A DNA stretch of 64,000 bases from Adiantum capillus-veneris (GCA_014529385.2 CM043944.1:88750884-88814883); one strand, 5' to 3'; positions 1-11,629 are shown, counted from the first letter of the stretch. Notes: generated from the letters alone by a model not told the origin. A program made the numbers and translations.

Positions 1-347
1 ATCCGCTTTTGAATTCGGCCACCGGCCACTGGCCATTGACTTCCGACCACCGGCCATTAACTATCGGCCACCGGCCAACCGAACGGTTGTTTTCCGACCA
101 CTTTTCGGCCGCCGTCCGGCCATAATATTCTGGCGAAAAGGAATATTCCGGCGAGGGAAAAAAAAGTCTCGGGGGCTTTTGCCCCCGAGGCCCCTAAAGT
201 TGCCCCTGATTTTTGACTGTGGAAATTTTGGTTTCCGGTGAGTGATTTTCCGTTACGCACGATGGCTTCTCCTCATAATGGGGGCCTTACAAATGTGCGC
301 TTTTACCACAGAAAATTACAAGGCTAAATCAAGCTCCATACTTAACA
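1..347 (-). mobile_element. Copia-1 LTR, first part (runs off the window)
   Basis: This matches, in reverse complement, the start of the Copia-1 LTRs at 55371 and 60187. It shares the TGTTAAGTATGGAGC start, the AAGGCCCCCATTATGAGGAGAAGCC block, the GC hairpin with its T run, and the GGCCGGTGGCC-rich tract. The minus-strand LTR begins at 347. The bases beyond it (348 onward) contain no polypurine tract, so this is either a solo LTR or the 5' LTR of an element lying left of the window. The second half of the LTR, including its TATA box, is outside the window. Confidence 0.9.
158..189 (-). other. LTR hairpin followed by a T8 run (minus strand)
   Basis: On the minus strand a 9-bp perfect GC stem (CTCGGGGGC pairing with GCCCCCGAG) with a four-base A loop is followed within two bases by eight T. 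The two LTRs of the Copia-1 element at 55371-60958 have the same stem with a different loop. No function is assigned. Confidence 0.75.
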
Positions 348-1459
348 GGTTCATCTGAGTTATAATCTCTTTGTTCCTATTTTTCTTTAATTTCTACTCA
401 AACAAGACCTTAAGAAAACAACGAGTCTCTTGGAAGTTAAGATTTTATCTTGATGCAAGTTTCAAGTTAACCCCATCTTGAAAACATCCCATTTGTTTTC
501 TTTGCATCATTTGCCATCCATGGGACACCTCCATGGAAGCGATGGCAGTTTTATGTTCAAGCAACACGTTTGTCACTTTTGTGAAGCTATCCCCTTACTT
601 GTCCCTTCTTCGTAGTTGCAAAACAAACTTGAAATTAGACAAGCTTGAAATGAACAATGCATATGCTCTATACAATGACCTTTGCTTAAGTGTAAACCAT
701 GAGTAGTGGACACAAAACTTTAGAATGTACCAACTTGTAAAAGTCAAGAAAATAATCTTTAAACTTCCTTTGAGTGATTATGTACGAGTAGATGATTGAT
801 TATGCAAGAATAGAACCCTTCAATGAATGATAGTGAATGATAGTACAAGAGTAAAAATGCAATTTTTTCAAGAGTGAACATGCTAGTGTAGTGAGAAATG
901 TGCATGCAATGAAGTATGAATGATTAACAATTTCTTCTTTAAAAATGGGATTTAGGCATACCTTGCTATCATAGAGAAAATTAATTCCGTACCTAGGAGT
1001 GGTTTAAGGGTTTGTGGTTTTCAAATCTGACAAGAGGAGAAGGGAGGATAACCCTACTTGAAAGGGAAATTCTCTTTCAAAGAAAACTCCTTTGGGTATG
1101 ATAAAATTTCCCTTCAAAAACTCAACTCTCTCTTGAGAGAATTAGTTTTTGACTTAAGTATGTCACTAAAAACTTTTACACACATAATTTATGCAAAATT
1201 AAAAAAAAGTTGTGAGCCTTTCATTCGGAGCATTCCTTTCGGAGAAATTATAATTCCTCTTTTGAAAAATAAAGTTAGTTCCAAAAACAATTTCCATACT
1301 TAGTTGCCTTTGATTTATGGCATTTACATTTATAAGAGTAATTTAGGTAAGAGAATAAAAATAACTTAGAAATCAATAAAGAGGTTTATGCAAGATTAAG
1401 GGATAATTAGGGATATTAGTCACCATTCATCATGCATACTATTTAGGTAAATATGATCT

Positions 1460-1607
1460 CCAATCATCTATGGTTAAAGAGAGTGCTTTATACTCTCTCT
1501 ATGCCATATTGGTCTAGTAATATTACTCTCTTTCCAATCACCTATGGTTAAAGAGAGTGCTTTCTACTCTCTCTCTATGCCATATTAGTTTGGTAATCTT
1601 AAAAAAT
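1460..1607. repeat. Two-copy tandem duplication, 74-bp unit
   Basis: The unit CCAATCAYCTATGGTTAAAG continues through GAGAGTGCTTT and CTCTCTATGCCATATT. It is present at 1460 and again at 1534 with a few substitutions and a slightly longer CT run. Confidence 0.8.
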
Positions 1608-1766
1608 TTGAAATAACTGAACTCTAAATAACATCATGGTTAGTTATGATTAGTAATGAACTTTAATAAAAAAAGAACAACAAAATTAAGAAGTTTTCCT
1701 TCTTCCAAAGTAAGTAAAAGAAAGGCTTACTTATGAAAAGGTGAGAGCTTAAGCACGAATTTAAGT

Positions 1767-1876
1767 AAGCATGAAAGGTAAATCACTTTCAAGCAAGCGC
1801 AATAGTATAAAGAGAACAAGAAAGCATGAAAGGTAAATCACTTTCAAGCAAGTGCAACATCATAAAGAGAATAAGA
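1767..1876. repeat. Two-copy tandem duplication, 55-bp unit
   Basis: The block AAGCATGAAAGGTAAATCAC and its following CTTTCAAGCAAG stretch occurs at 1767 and again at 1822, ending in AAAGAGAAYAAG in both copies. Confidence 0.8.
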
Positions 1877-2380
1877 AAACATTACCTTAGTGTGTTTATG
1901 GTAGGGTGTTCTTCTTGCTTTGATAATTATCAAAGAATCTTGGTGACATAGTCATCTCTTTCCCTCTTCACTTCGCTTGAAGATCACCAATTGTGCTGCT
2001 TGGAATGAGAGAATGAGAAGACACAAAGGAGATTCAACCTATGGAAAGCTTGAGGGTTATGAGAGAGGATATGGAGAGTGTAATGAGAAGAAGAAGATCA
2101 AGTTATAATAAATTTGATTAGGGTTTTGGCCATGGCTTCTCTTGGAGAGGGGGTGTATGTAGGAGGTGTGTGTGAAAGAGGCTTAGCTATGGATTCCTCA
2201 AGCTTACTCTCAAGTTTGCACCTTGAGAAATGAAGGACATAAGTGTAAAATGAGAAGAGAAACCCTCTTTTTTAGATATGTTCCATCACTTATCTTGATA
2301 GCTTCTCTTCCTTATCAATAAGTTCCTTTTACTTATCTTGATCACTCATCCTTTTTTTCGAAAACTTCTTTAACATGGTA

Positions 2381-2794
2381 CTTACTCACCTTATCCTTAT
2401 CTTCGGTTTTTCTTTTTCCGTATCTTTTAATTTTTCTTTTTTCTTATCTTTTTCTTGGTGCTATTTTTCTTGAGATGAAAGCTATTTCTCATGCATTGGT
2501 TAGGCCCATGTTCCCATGGTGTAAACCCAAAGTGTCTTATGAGTAAACTTTGGTGCTTGGATTTAGCCCGAATTTGCCCCAAACACCTTACCTTACTCAC
2601 CTTATCCTTATCTTCTGTTTTTCTTTTTTCGTATCTTTTAATTTTTCTTTTTTCTTATCTTTTTCTTGGTGCTATTTTTCTTGAGATGAAAGCTATTTCT
2701 CATGCATTGGTTAGGCCCATGTTCCCATGGTGTAAACCCAAAGTGTCTTATGAGTAAACTTTGGTGCTTGGATATAGCCCGAATTTACCCCAAA
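2381..2794. repeat. Two-copy tandem duplication, 211-bp unit
   Basis: CTTACTCACCTTATCCTTAT begins copies at 2381 and 2592. The copies stay nearly identical through a pyrimidine-rich block, the GAGATGAAAGCTATTTCTC block and the TTTGGTGCTTGGAT block. They differ at only a handful of positions, which suggests a fairly recent duplication. An open frame spanning the junction is a product of the repeat. Confidence 0.9.
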
Positions 2795-2927
2795 CATTTT
2801 TCTTCAATTTTCTTTTTGAGTCAATGGTTTAGATGCATTGGTTAAGAGTAAGGACTAGGAGGAGGCCCTTATAGATAGAATATATGTTGCACTTACTACC
2901 TTTTGCTTGGCTAGTGGTGCTCTTATC

Positions 2928-3490
2928 TAGAAAGAGCTAGAGCTCAAAAACTCCCCAAGAGATAGACTCTAGAGTTCTTGATAGAAAATTTGAACACCAA
3001 TTGAACTGGTAAGACCTGATGGTGGTTCAAGTTCTCTAATGCTAGAGAGGTAGATTAGGAAAGATCAAAGTACAAGTCATCTAGAATAAAAAAAGTTAGA
3101 CATCAGACTATGATACTTTTAACTGGAAACATGGAATACAAGAGTACTCACATAGTATAACTATTGATGAATTCATATTACAAATTTTAATAAGTGAAAG
3201 TGCAACCCAAAAGAATAACTCAAATTACAATCATGATGATATCTAAACAGAAGTTGGACTTAGATTCTTACAATGTTTTGTTCTTAAGTAGTAAGCAATG
3301 ATAAATGAGAATACAAACAGCTCTAAGAGACTCTAAATGAAATTGTCCAAAAGCCTTCAAATAAGATTAGTGGGCCCTATTTACAAGTTTCACTTCTAGA
3401 GCTTTGATTCTCATTGCAAACAGTATTTAACTTGGAGGCTACCTATATTTGGGTGACTTGCTTCGTAGAAGACTATTCCCACCTTCTACA
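2928..3490 (-). repeat. Gypsy-C copy 1, 3' LTR
   Basis: About 563 bp. It aligns along its length with 7589-8157, sharing the AGAGATAGACTCT block, the ATTGATGAATTC block, the TTAAGTAGTAGGCAATGATAA-like block and the terminal CCCACCTTCTA. The minus-strand start is TGTAGAAGG; the far end has decayed from TGG to TAG. Confidence 0.85.
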
Positions 3491-3509
3491 TTTCTCCTCC
3501 CCTTTCTTT
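3491..3509 (-). promoter_or_regulatory. Polypurine tract of Gypsy-C copy 1
   Basis: On the minus strand this reads AAAGAAAGGGGAGGAGAAA and directly abuts the LTR start TGTAGAAGG. This is the expected position of the plus-strand primer for reverse transcription. Confidence 0.75.
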
Positions 3510-3559
3510 AAATTTTGGTATATCCAAAATTTTCTTCATTATGGAGTGCCCTTGGTGTA

Positions 3560-4191
3560 AACATATGGACACAAATCTCTTGTAGAAATTAGCATATCCT
3601 ATAAAAGAACTCAATTCAGATACATTGGAAGGTGATCTGGCTTGCTACATAGTTTTGACTTTGTCTTCAACCATTTCAATACCTTTTCTAGAAATCGCAT
3701 GGCCTAAGAACTATCCCTTCCATACCATAAAATTTAGGATTTAAGGGATTCATGCATATTCTCTTCTCTTTGCATCTCTAAAAAACCATTTCCAGAAAAG
3801 AGAGAGGCATTTTCTCTATTGAGTATATGGTAAAGTCATCCACAAATATAACCAAGAACTTGTGCAAGAAAATGTTAAAAATTTCTATCATACATCTTTG
3901 AAATGTTTTTGGACCATTGCATAGTCCGGATGGCATTTCTAGATACATAAAAGCTCCCCATTTAATAATGAAAGTTTTCTTTGCTTTGTCTTTTGGAGCT
4001 ATTTTCAATTGATTGTAGCCACTATATCCATCTAGAAAACTATATATCTCATGACCAACAATTTCATCTAGCATCATGTCAATGAATGGAAAAGGAAATG
4101 GATCCTTGATTGTTTGATAATTTAACTTCCTATAATCTACACAGACTCTAAACTTATCATTCTTCTTTACTACCATAAAAATGGGAAACAA
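3560..4191 (-). pseudogene. Gypsy-C copy 1 reverse transcriptase remnant
   Basis: The longest open part (3778-4191) encodes a Ty3/Gypsy RT palm. Visible motifs in order are VVKKNDKFRVCVDYRKLN, the FLDGYSGYNQ block, the SGLCNGPKTFQRCM block and the catalytic FVDDFTIYS. The GLCN-x-P-x-TFQRCM form is typical of the non-chromodomain (Athila/Tat-like) Gypsy branch. The frame breaks after codon 137, but recognisable thumb sequence continues to about 3560 in other frames and ends at a GYANFYKRF-like motif. RNase H and integrase are absent, so this copy could not be autonomous. Confidence 0.85.
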
Positions 4192-5039
4192 TCACTCGCT
4201 ACCTTCTATTGTTGTGATATATCCAGCTTTCAAAAGGTTATCAATCGAGTCTTCTTTTACCTTCTTTGCACAATTGGGATTCGTTCTTTATCTTTTTAGT
4301 CTAACTATTTGAGCATCGAGTTTTAGTGGTATTCAATTCTAACATAGCTTTGGATGTACTCCTTTCAAATCTGTGTGTTCCCATGCAAAAACATTTATTG
4401 ATTTTTGGAAAATCTTAAATACCTTTTTCCTTGAATACTGGTTTCAAATGTAGATTTTTTAATGATCTTGGATTTTTCTTCAATTCTTAAATTCCATTCC
4501 TCAATCTCTTGGTCATGAGGTTGTAGCCAGTTAGGAGTGCCTCCACCCTTCCTTCTAGATAATGACTCAGCCTCTTTTTTTTGTCCTTATACTAGCTTCA
4601 TATTCATTGTATTCAAAATTTGAACTTGCCTTGACTTGATTTCCTTATGATATTGAATAATTATTATTATTTGGTGTGCGCCTTTTGGATTCTAGATTCA
4701 ATGTTAGTATTTCTTGAGTTGACCATTCATGGTGTTGGACTTTCTGATCCTTGTGATGCTCTATCGTTCAAGCATACCGATCTCTCCCCTGGGTTTATTT
4801 TTGTAAATCTATGTTTTTTTTTCCAGTTCTTCAATTCTTTTTTATCCAAAAAGACAACATGCAAGTCTAATTTTTATATTAGAAATATATTAATAGAAGC
4901 AAGCCTTCTTTCAATTTTCTTTGTGCTATATTTCTAGCACAACTTTTTTGGTCCTATTGCCTTTTGTTTCAAGGTTCTAGTGCTGGTTTGAATATGAATT
5001 CTTTCATGTGTTCCTTGTAAGTATCTAGCCTACATAGTC

Positions 5040-5330
5040 ATGAATGGCTCCAACATTCCTTAACCAAGGTCTTTCTAGAAGCATATGACAAAATCCTTGT
5101 ACATCTGTGATTAGAAAATTAGTTTTAAACTTTTCACATCCTACCTTGATGTGAAGGTTCTCCCCTAGTCCTATGGCATGCACAATTATTTGATTAACTG
5201 TTTCAATTCAAAATGGTGCTGACTTCATTTTGTGAATTCCCAACATTTGCCTGGTGTGTTCCATAGAATATTCAGATTGGCTCCCTCATCCAATATGACT
5301 CTACCAAAGAGTGATTCCCACCATTTCTTA
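5040..5330 (-). pseudogene. Gypsy-C copy 1 aspartic protease-like remnant
   Basis: Translating the minus strand with frame changes gives GRVILDEGANLNIL, the position of a retropepsin active site, and further on a LLERPWL motif resembling the ILGRP(F/W) strand of plant Gypsy proteases. The catalytic Asp is present but the usual T/S-G that follows is E-G. Several stops break the frame. It lies between the gag remnant and RT, as expected for Gypsy. Confidence 0.55.
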
Positions 5331-5379
5331 CCTTGCAATCAATTTCTATTTGTGGCACTTCATCATCTTTGATGTCTGA

Positions 5380-7450
5380 CTAGTTCACTATCATTGCTTT
5401 ATATTCCTTCTGCCTGTGTTTTTGGATAAGCTTCTTTACTTCAGGCAAGGTCTTCCTTACATCATCCAATTTTATTGTTAGTTTTTGAGTTCTCTCACAA
5501 ACCTTTAAGTATATCTCATCTTGTTCATTCCCAAAGCTTGTATGAGAAGTAGAAGATCTCCCTTCAAGACAGCTATCTTCAAAATTCCATGTATGTTCTC
5601 TCCTTTTCTCTTTCTTTGTTAATGGATCCTTTAATGAAAGACTAGTTTGTAATTTTTGCAATTGTTCTTTTTCTAGGTAATGTATTTTAGATTCCACCAA
5701 GCTGGCTCCAACTTGCAACACTTCTTTCTCATCATTATTCTAAATACCATGACTATTTTTTGGGAGTTCTTGTCTAAGATTCTGAAGTTTTGGGCAAAAT
5801 ATTCTTAGTGGTTCTGGCCTCCAAGCATTCTGATATTTTGGCTTCATTCTCTCTAGATCTTGTGTGATATGAGTAACCAATACCCTCTACTCCTCCCATT
5901 CATCCATCTGTTTAGCTTTCCCCTTGGCTCTGTAAATAGCTCTTTGCTTCTCTCAATTTTAACTTTCTTCACTCTGCATTGGTTTACTTACTGGCTCCTC
6001 TGGTATTTCTTTGATAAAGACATTAAAGGTCCCAGTGATCACTATCATTGCTATTAATCTGGCCATCTTTACTTCAGCCACCTCAATCTTTACATTTACT
6101 AGGCATTCTATTGAGAAATGTCCATACTTTCCACATGTGTAAAAGTTGAAGTCTCTTCTACTAAAATCCCTTCTCCTCTACCTTACCACAGAATTTCGGA
6201 TATCTTCCCCTTCCAGGGAATTCCCCCAATAGGAGCTCCATTCTCTTGGTTCTCAAGAGAGTCTTTAACATATTTTGGAGTGGCTAATGCAATCAATGAT
6301 ACATCCTTCCCTTGTCTAAAATGATGTATTATAATTTTGTAATTGTTTCACATATTACCGTAAGCTCCACAGTAAGTATGTTGAACACACTCATCATCCT
6401 AGTGCTTATTGGACTTACATGTCACACAACAAGTTTCCATTTTCCCTAATGATGGTTTGATTTTTGAGATTACAAAAATATTCTCAAAAAAATCCTTAAT
6501 CTTCCTAGTCCAAGCCCCTTTGTTCTTTGTTCTAAGTTGTCCTTCATCTTTAAAGCTCTTAGTTTTTGATGAACTAGAAGTTGATGAAGTTGCCTTCAAA
6601 AAACTTGCATTGGGACTGGCACTAGATTTGGCTCTTCTATTTCTTTGCATGTTGTTCCAATCTTTGAACCAAATCATTGAACCTCTATGTTGGAGTAAGA
6701 AATGTCTGATCCCTTAGCTCCTTACTTCTACAAGTCCGCTCCAAAACCATGCTCTCATTCTCTTCTCAAGTAGTTCATGTAGCTGCGTGGTAAGTTCCTT
6801 GATTTTTCTCCCCATGACTTCTCAATGATAATTTCTCTTGCTGGATTTTGTCTAGTTTAAATAGCTATCCTCATCTCATTTGTTCTCATTGTATTCTAGA
6901 GTAAGATTCATTAAATTTATAGTAAGTCTTGGCTGCATCTTTCAGAGTTTGCAAGAAATATTCTACTCAATCCTCTTCTTCTATGTTCTTGAGTTTAGCA
7001 CACTGCTCAAAGGATTAGATGTATAGATCTGGATCATCCTTTTTGCTTCCTTTGAAAGTTGAAAAAGAAATTTTAAGATCAATGGTCTTCTCTCTTCTCC
7101 TTGGTTTGAAAGAATAGTCAAACAGACATTGACATAATAGTTAGTGTCTGTTTTTGAAGGTGTCTCAAGTTCTCTTCCTCATTGAGGCTTTGATATAGTT
7201 CATAATGCTTTAATTTATGCCTTAATAAATGCCATTGTCTTTCCTTCCCTAGTAGCATGTTTGGTGCTATGTGAGTGGAGGTGTCATTCAGATCTTACTA
7301 AATGTACTCTTTCAAAATACTCAAAATTTCTTTATGGTTCAACTTACTTGTTGCCTTGGTCCACTTCAATTTCCTCACTACAAGAGCTATGCTGGATTTC
7401 ATCAGATTCTTGCTTTGATCCTTCAATAGTAGTATTTGTCTGATTTTTCT
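5380..7450 (-). pseudogene. Gypsy-C copy 1 gag remnant
   Basis: This is the nucleocapsid/capsid coding region of an old Gypsy element, broken by many stops. Near 6370-6440 a CX2CX4HX4C zinc knuckle is legible on the minus strand, interrupted by one stop. Near 6110-6160 a second one reads FYTCGKYGHFSIEC. Both match knuckles in the second Gypsy-C copy (61.4-61.7 kb). The fragment at 5380-5721 encodes a charged, coiled-coil-like segment between gag and protease. A Ser/Lys-rich patch precedes the first knuckle. Confidence 0.65.
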
Positions 7451-7588
7451 CCTTAGCAAATACTCTAGTGGTTCTTTGTTCTCTTGTCGGACATCATGCT
7501 GTCATAGTGGCTGGACAACTAACTCTGAGTTAAAAGTGTGAGAATGGATTTTTCAAGAGCTTTAAGATCACCATTGGGATTGCCAAAA

Positions 7589-8157
7589 TGGAAAGAGTTG
7601 GAGTTCAAAAATGCTCTTAGAGATAGACTCTCAAGTTCTCAACAAAAGAATCTAAATACCAATTGAATTGGTAAGATCTTATAGTGGTTTAGATTCTCAA
7701 CTATTGAATGGCCAAATTATGTAGAATCAGATAACACAGAGATAAAACTACAAGTTAGAGATCAGACTATTGATGCTTATGACCAGAAACATGGATTACT
7801 AGAGCACTAAAATAATAGCACTATTGATGAATTCTTACTCATATTAGAAAGCTGAGTAAGAGAAAGTGCAACTCAAAAACATTGCTCAAATTACAACTAG
7901 GATGAAATCTGATCACAAGCTAGACTCAAATTCTTACAATGTTTTTCTCTTAAGTAGTAGGCAATGATAAATGAGAATACAACATCCAAGAGAATCTAAA
8001 TAAGATTGATAAAAAGCCCACAAATAAATATTAGTAAGCCCTATCTATAGGTTTCACCTCTAGAGGTATGACTATCACCATGTATAAGTATTTAACTTCC
8101 AGGCTATTTATATCTTCAAGTGACTTTCTTCATAGAAGATTGTTCCCACCTTCTATA
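7589..8157 (-). repeat. Gypsy-C copy 1, 5' LTR
   Basis: About 569 bp, homologous to 2928-3490. The minus-strand LTR ends at ...CTTTCCA and is followed at 7566-7588 by TTTTGGCAATCCCAATGG, which sits where a primer site should be. The outer end has decayed from TGTAG to TATAG. The TSD TTATC follows at 8158. Confidence 0.85.
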
Positions 8158-8162
8158 TTATC

Positions 8163-8548
8163 AACAAGTTTTTTGGTTTTCTAGTAGGATTTGATGAGGA
8201 TATCCATTGAGATTTACATGATAATGACACGTGGTTGGATAGAGGACTAGACTTGTAGATATATAGGTTTTCATGTTGGCATTGATGTGTCATATGAATA
8301 GCACTTTGAGCTAGTTCTACTGTTTATTAAGAGGAAGCTTTACTATTTATTTGCATTTGTCTTTGGCCACAACCTCTCCCAACTAGGGCGTTAGTGCTCA
8401 AATTAATAACTATTGTTGTTTTTATCAAAAGATAGAGACTAAACAACATCAATGTAGTAGATATGAAATGATATCGAGTAAGACTAAAGATACAAATGGA
8501 GTTGATACTAGTACTAATGATTTAATACACAAATAATTGGCTCTACTC
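8163..8548. other. Unassigned DNA between two elements
   Basis: About 390 bp between the Gypsy-C target duplication and the truncated start of Gypsy-B. No coding or LTR signature is visible. It probably represents the site into which Gypsy-C inserted, plus an unresolved Gypsy-B truncation junction near 8540. Confidence 0.4.
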
Positions 8549-8564
8549 TCAACTTCTAGTATCA

Positions 8565-10262
8565 ATGGAGTTGGCCACCAAGTTGGGCATTCAAGCTTTT
8601 GAGATGGGAGATATAGTAGTGGCTGATGCAACTTTCAAGGGACAACAAGCCTCCGTTACTCCCTTGATTGGGAAGTTGAGGCTTCATGTCCAAAGCTATG
8701 TCGACAAAGAAGACTTCTTCATCTCTCCTCTCCAACATGAGGATGTTATTCTAGGGGCACCATGGTTTGATCGCATGGCTGCCAACATGAAGTTCCCTGA
8801 AAGGAAAATCTACTTCACCTACAGGGGAAAGAACATGTATATAGATGCTAGTGAGAGTGGTCACACTATTCCACTTGTAAATCCTCTTGCTTTTGATAAG
8901 TCAATGAAGAGCTCAGTTTCTGCGTACATGATTTTTGTCAAAGAGTCTCTAAAAGATACTAATGTTTCATCAAATGTAAATAATGGGAATCAAGAAGAGT
9001 TAGACTTGTCTAATTTTCTAAAAGGATTCCAAGATGTGTTCATCAATGATATCCCTATGGACTTACCTCCAAAACGAGGGGATGATGACCATCGTATTGA
9101 GCTCCTTCCTGGAAGCTCACCACCTAACAAGCCTCCTTATCGAGTCTCACAAGCTCAACAAGAGGAGATCATGAGGCAAGTACAAGAGCTGGTAGACAAA
9201 GGGATGGTGAGGCCTAGTTCCTCTCCCTTTTGTTCTCTAGTCCTTTTAGTGCAAAAGAAAGATGGTACATACCGTATGTGTGTGGACTATCGAGCACTAA
9301 ACCATATCACTATCAAAAACAGATTTCCCATACCTCGGGTAGAAGATCTGTTTGATAAGCTAGAAGGCTCTACCTACTTCAGTAGGATTGACCTTAAGAG
9401 TGGCTATCATCAAATAAGGATAGTGGATGAAGATATCTTAAAGACCGCGTTTCGCACAACGTTTGGTCTTTATGAATATCTAGTCATGCCTTTTGGCTTG
9501 ACTAATACACCAGCTACATTCAATCGTTTGATGGAGAAAATTTTTAGACCATATCACAAATTCACTGCAGTGTTCTTTGATGATATCATCATCTACTCCA
9601 AGTCTTTGGAGGAACATAAGCAACATCTCCAAGTGATTTTTCAAGCATTGAGGGAGAACAAGCTTTATCTCAACCAAAAGAAAAGCGAATTTTTCCTTCA
9701 AGAGATACAATACCTAGGTCATATTATCTCTAAAGATGGTATCCAAATGGATCCATCAAAGTTAGAGGTAATAAAAGCATGGCCTAACCCAAGAAATCTA
9801 CATGAGCTAAGAAGCTTTGTTGGTATGTGTGCATACTATAGACGCTTCATAGCAAAATTCTCTCAAGTAGCAGGACCACTACACGACTTAACTAAGAAGA
9901 ACGTTAAGTTTGTATGGACTGCTAAGGAGCAAAATGCTTTTGAAAATCTCAAAGAGAAGCTTACTTCCCAACCAGTCCTCGTGCTTCCGGATCTCTCAAA
10001 GCCATTTGAGGTCCAATGTGATGCTTGTGGTGATTGCCTTGGAGCAGTTTTGCTTCAAGAAGGGCATGCCATAGCATATGAGAGCCGAAGGCTCAATATT
10101 GATGAACGAGTCTTGGGCATTTATGAGAAAGAGCTTTTAGCTGTTCTACATGCCCTAGACACATGGAAGCACTACCTATTGGGGACTCCATTTATCCTAC
10201 GAACCGACCACCAAAGTCTCAAGTATTTCATGACGCAAACAAGCTTTCCGACAAACAAATGA
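8565..10262 (+). pseudogene. Gypsy-B pol part 1: protease-RT-RNase H
   Basis: A 565-codon open stretch. Residues about 1-110 are the C-terminal part of a retropepsin (LGAPWF motif); the active-site DSG is missing because the element is truncated just upstream. Residues about 190-400 are RT, with KKDGTYRMCVDYRALN, the SRIDLKSGYHQIR block, MPFGLTNTPATF and the catalytic FFDDIIIYS. A thumb with GMCAYYRRFI follows. RNase H starts near residue 480 with the acidic residues of CDACGDCLGA, YEKELLAV and RTDHQSL in place. The frame ends by a 1-nt indel around 10235-10245; the RNase H tail continues in another frame. The ATG used is simply the first in the surviving frame. Confidence 0.9.
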
Positions 10263-10693
10263 GGTGGGCAAATTTTCTTTCGCAATTTAATTTCCATATT
10301 TCTCACATAGCTGGTAAGCACAATCAAGTTTATGAATCCCATGCTCCTCCATATGCGGGGCATAGAGGTATTCAACCTACTCTCCGAGGAGTAGAGACGT
10401 ACTTCTATTGGCCTACCATGAAAATGGACATACAAGAGTATGTATCAAAATGTGTAGTATGCCAAAAGACCAAGTATGATAGAGGGAAGCAACCTGGATT
10501 ACTCCAGCCATTGCCTATTCCAAATTCACCATGGAAGAGTATATCCATGGATTTCATCTTTGGATTACCCAAGTCTATCCATGGGAATATAGGAATATGG
10601 ACAATAGTCGACAGGTTTAGCAAGCAAGCACATTTTATTCCTGTCAAAAAGACTATTAAGGCACATCAAATGGCAACTCTCTTCATATCTTAG
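10241..10693 (+). pseudogene. Gypsy-B pol part 2: RNase H tail, integrase zinc domain and core start
   Basis: After the frameshift the RNase H tail resumes (KLSDKQMRWANFLSQF) and reads into GKHNQVYESHAPPYAGHRGI. The usual spacer between RNase H and integrase, normally on the order of a hundred residues, is missing, so an in-frame deletion has joined the two domains near 10328. The integrase HHCC domain is visible (HAPPYAGHRG, then CVVCQKTK), followed by the core with its first catalytic Asp in SMDFIFGLP. A TAG at 10691-10693 interrupts the core; downstream coding resumes immediately in the same frame. Confidence 0.85.
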
Positions 10694-11629
10694 ATTTTCA
10701 AGCACCATGGATTACCCACATCCATCGTGTCAGATAGAGATCCTAGATTGACCAGTAATTTTTGGAAAGGTCTCTTTGAAAATCTAGGAACAAGATTGAA
10801 TTTCTCTTCGGCCTATCACCCACAAACGGATGGCCAAAGTGAGATAGCCAATCTTACGATACTCGATCTACTCAAGACGTATGTTACCGAAGTAGATCAA
10901 CGCTCACAATGGGAAAAGTACTTACCTCTTGTAAAGTATGCTTACAATAATACTGTACATACTTCTACGGGAAAAGCACCTTTTGAGATCATTGAGGGAA
11001 GACCTAAAAGTCCCTTGCTACTCAAAGTACATGGGAAGATCTTCGCCGCCGATGAGTATAGCCGTGACCTACAAGAATCTTTTGAAAAGATTAGGGAGGC
11101 TATATCCATCTCTCAACAAAGGCAAAAAGCTGCTGCTGATAAGCATAGGAGGGCCTTAATGTTCAAAGAAAATGATTGGGTCTTACTCAAGTTTCCTAAG
11201 GCTCGATTGAGGCAAACGACATGCAAAAATCCTACGGGCCATCAAAAGTATTATGCTAAACTAGCAAAAAGATACTATGGTCCTTTCCAAATCTTGAAGC
11301 CCATCAATGAGACGGCTTATCAACTCAAGTTGCCCAACCATTGGCTCATACACAATGCCTTTCATGTAAGCCTACTTCAGCCCTACAAAGGAGAGCCACC
11401 AACTGAACCAACTATTGAAGACCCTCCCCAAGTTGAAGACCAAGAAGAGGTGCTACAATCCGAAGCCGTCCTTCGGCATGAAGACAAGGTACTACGACAT
11501 GGTAAGATTATCCGATCGTATCTTATTAAGTTCAAAAATTATCCTTTTGAAGATGCTAGATGGATGCAAGGAGTACAGCTTAAGGATAGTATGAACCTTG
11601 TCAATGCTTACAATGCTACATTAGAGTAA
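10694..11629 (+). pseudogene. Gypsy-B pol part 3: integrase core end and chromodomain-like tail
   Basis: This continues in the same frame after the TAG. The second and third integrase catalytic positions are seen in SDRDPRLTSNFW and HPQTDGQSE. The GPF/Y-type module (KRYYGPFQI, then HNAFHVSLLQPYKG) follows. The last about 55 residues (VLRHGKIIRSYLIKFKNYP, then EDARWM) look like the divergent chromodomain of chromoviruses, which is thought to guide integration to particular chromatin. Length and order are normal for a chromovirus C-terminus. Continuous from 10694 to the stop at 11629. Confidence 0.85.

Larger units (their letters stand above)
348..2380. other. Unassigned AT-rich DNA
   Basis: No recognisable gene, pol motif or LTR boundary was found. 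Open frames here are short (under about 90 codons) and show no family resemblance. The stretch holds two short tandem duplications (1460-1607 and 1767-1876) and several pyrimidine-rich blocks. It could be decayed retroelement or intergenic DNA. Confidence 0.5.
2928..8157 (-). mobile_element. Gypsy-C copy 1: old LTR element, internally deleted
   Basis: Two diverged LTRs flank about 4.1 kb of minus-strand gag-protease-RT remains. The 5-bp direct repeat TTATC lies outside both ends (2923-2927 and 8158-8162). The minus-strand LTR starts TGTAGAAGGTGGGAA and is preceded by a purine-rich tract at 3491-3509. RNase H and integrase are missing: the coding remains stop shortly after the RT thumb region and run into the purine tract. 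By-eye LTR divergence is large, around one base in five, so the insertion is old. Same family as the element at 45.1-63.3 kb. Confidence 0.85.

Noticed and set aside
2491-2757. 88-codon hydrophobic protein
   Set aside because: It is a translation of the 211-bp tandem duplication, reading pyrimidine-rich DNA; its start and end repeat the same peptide.
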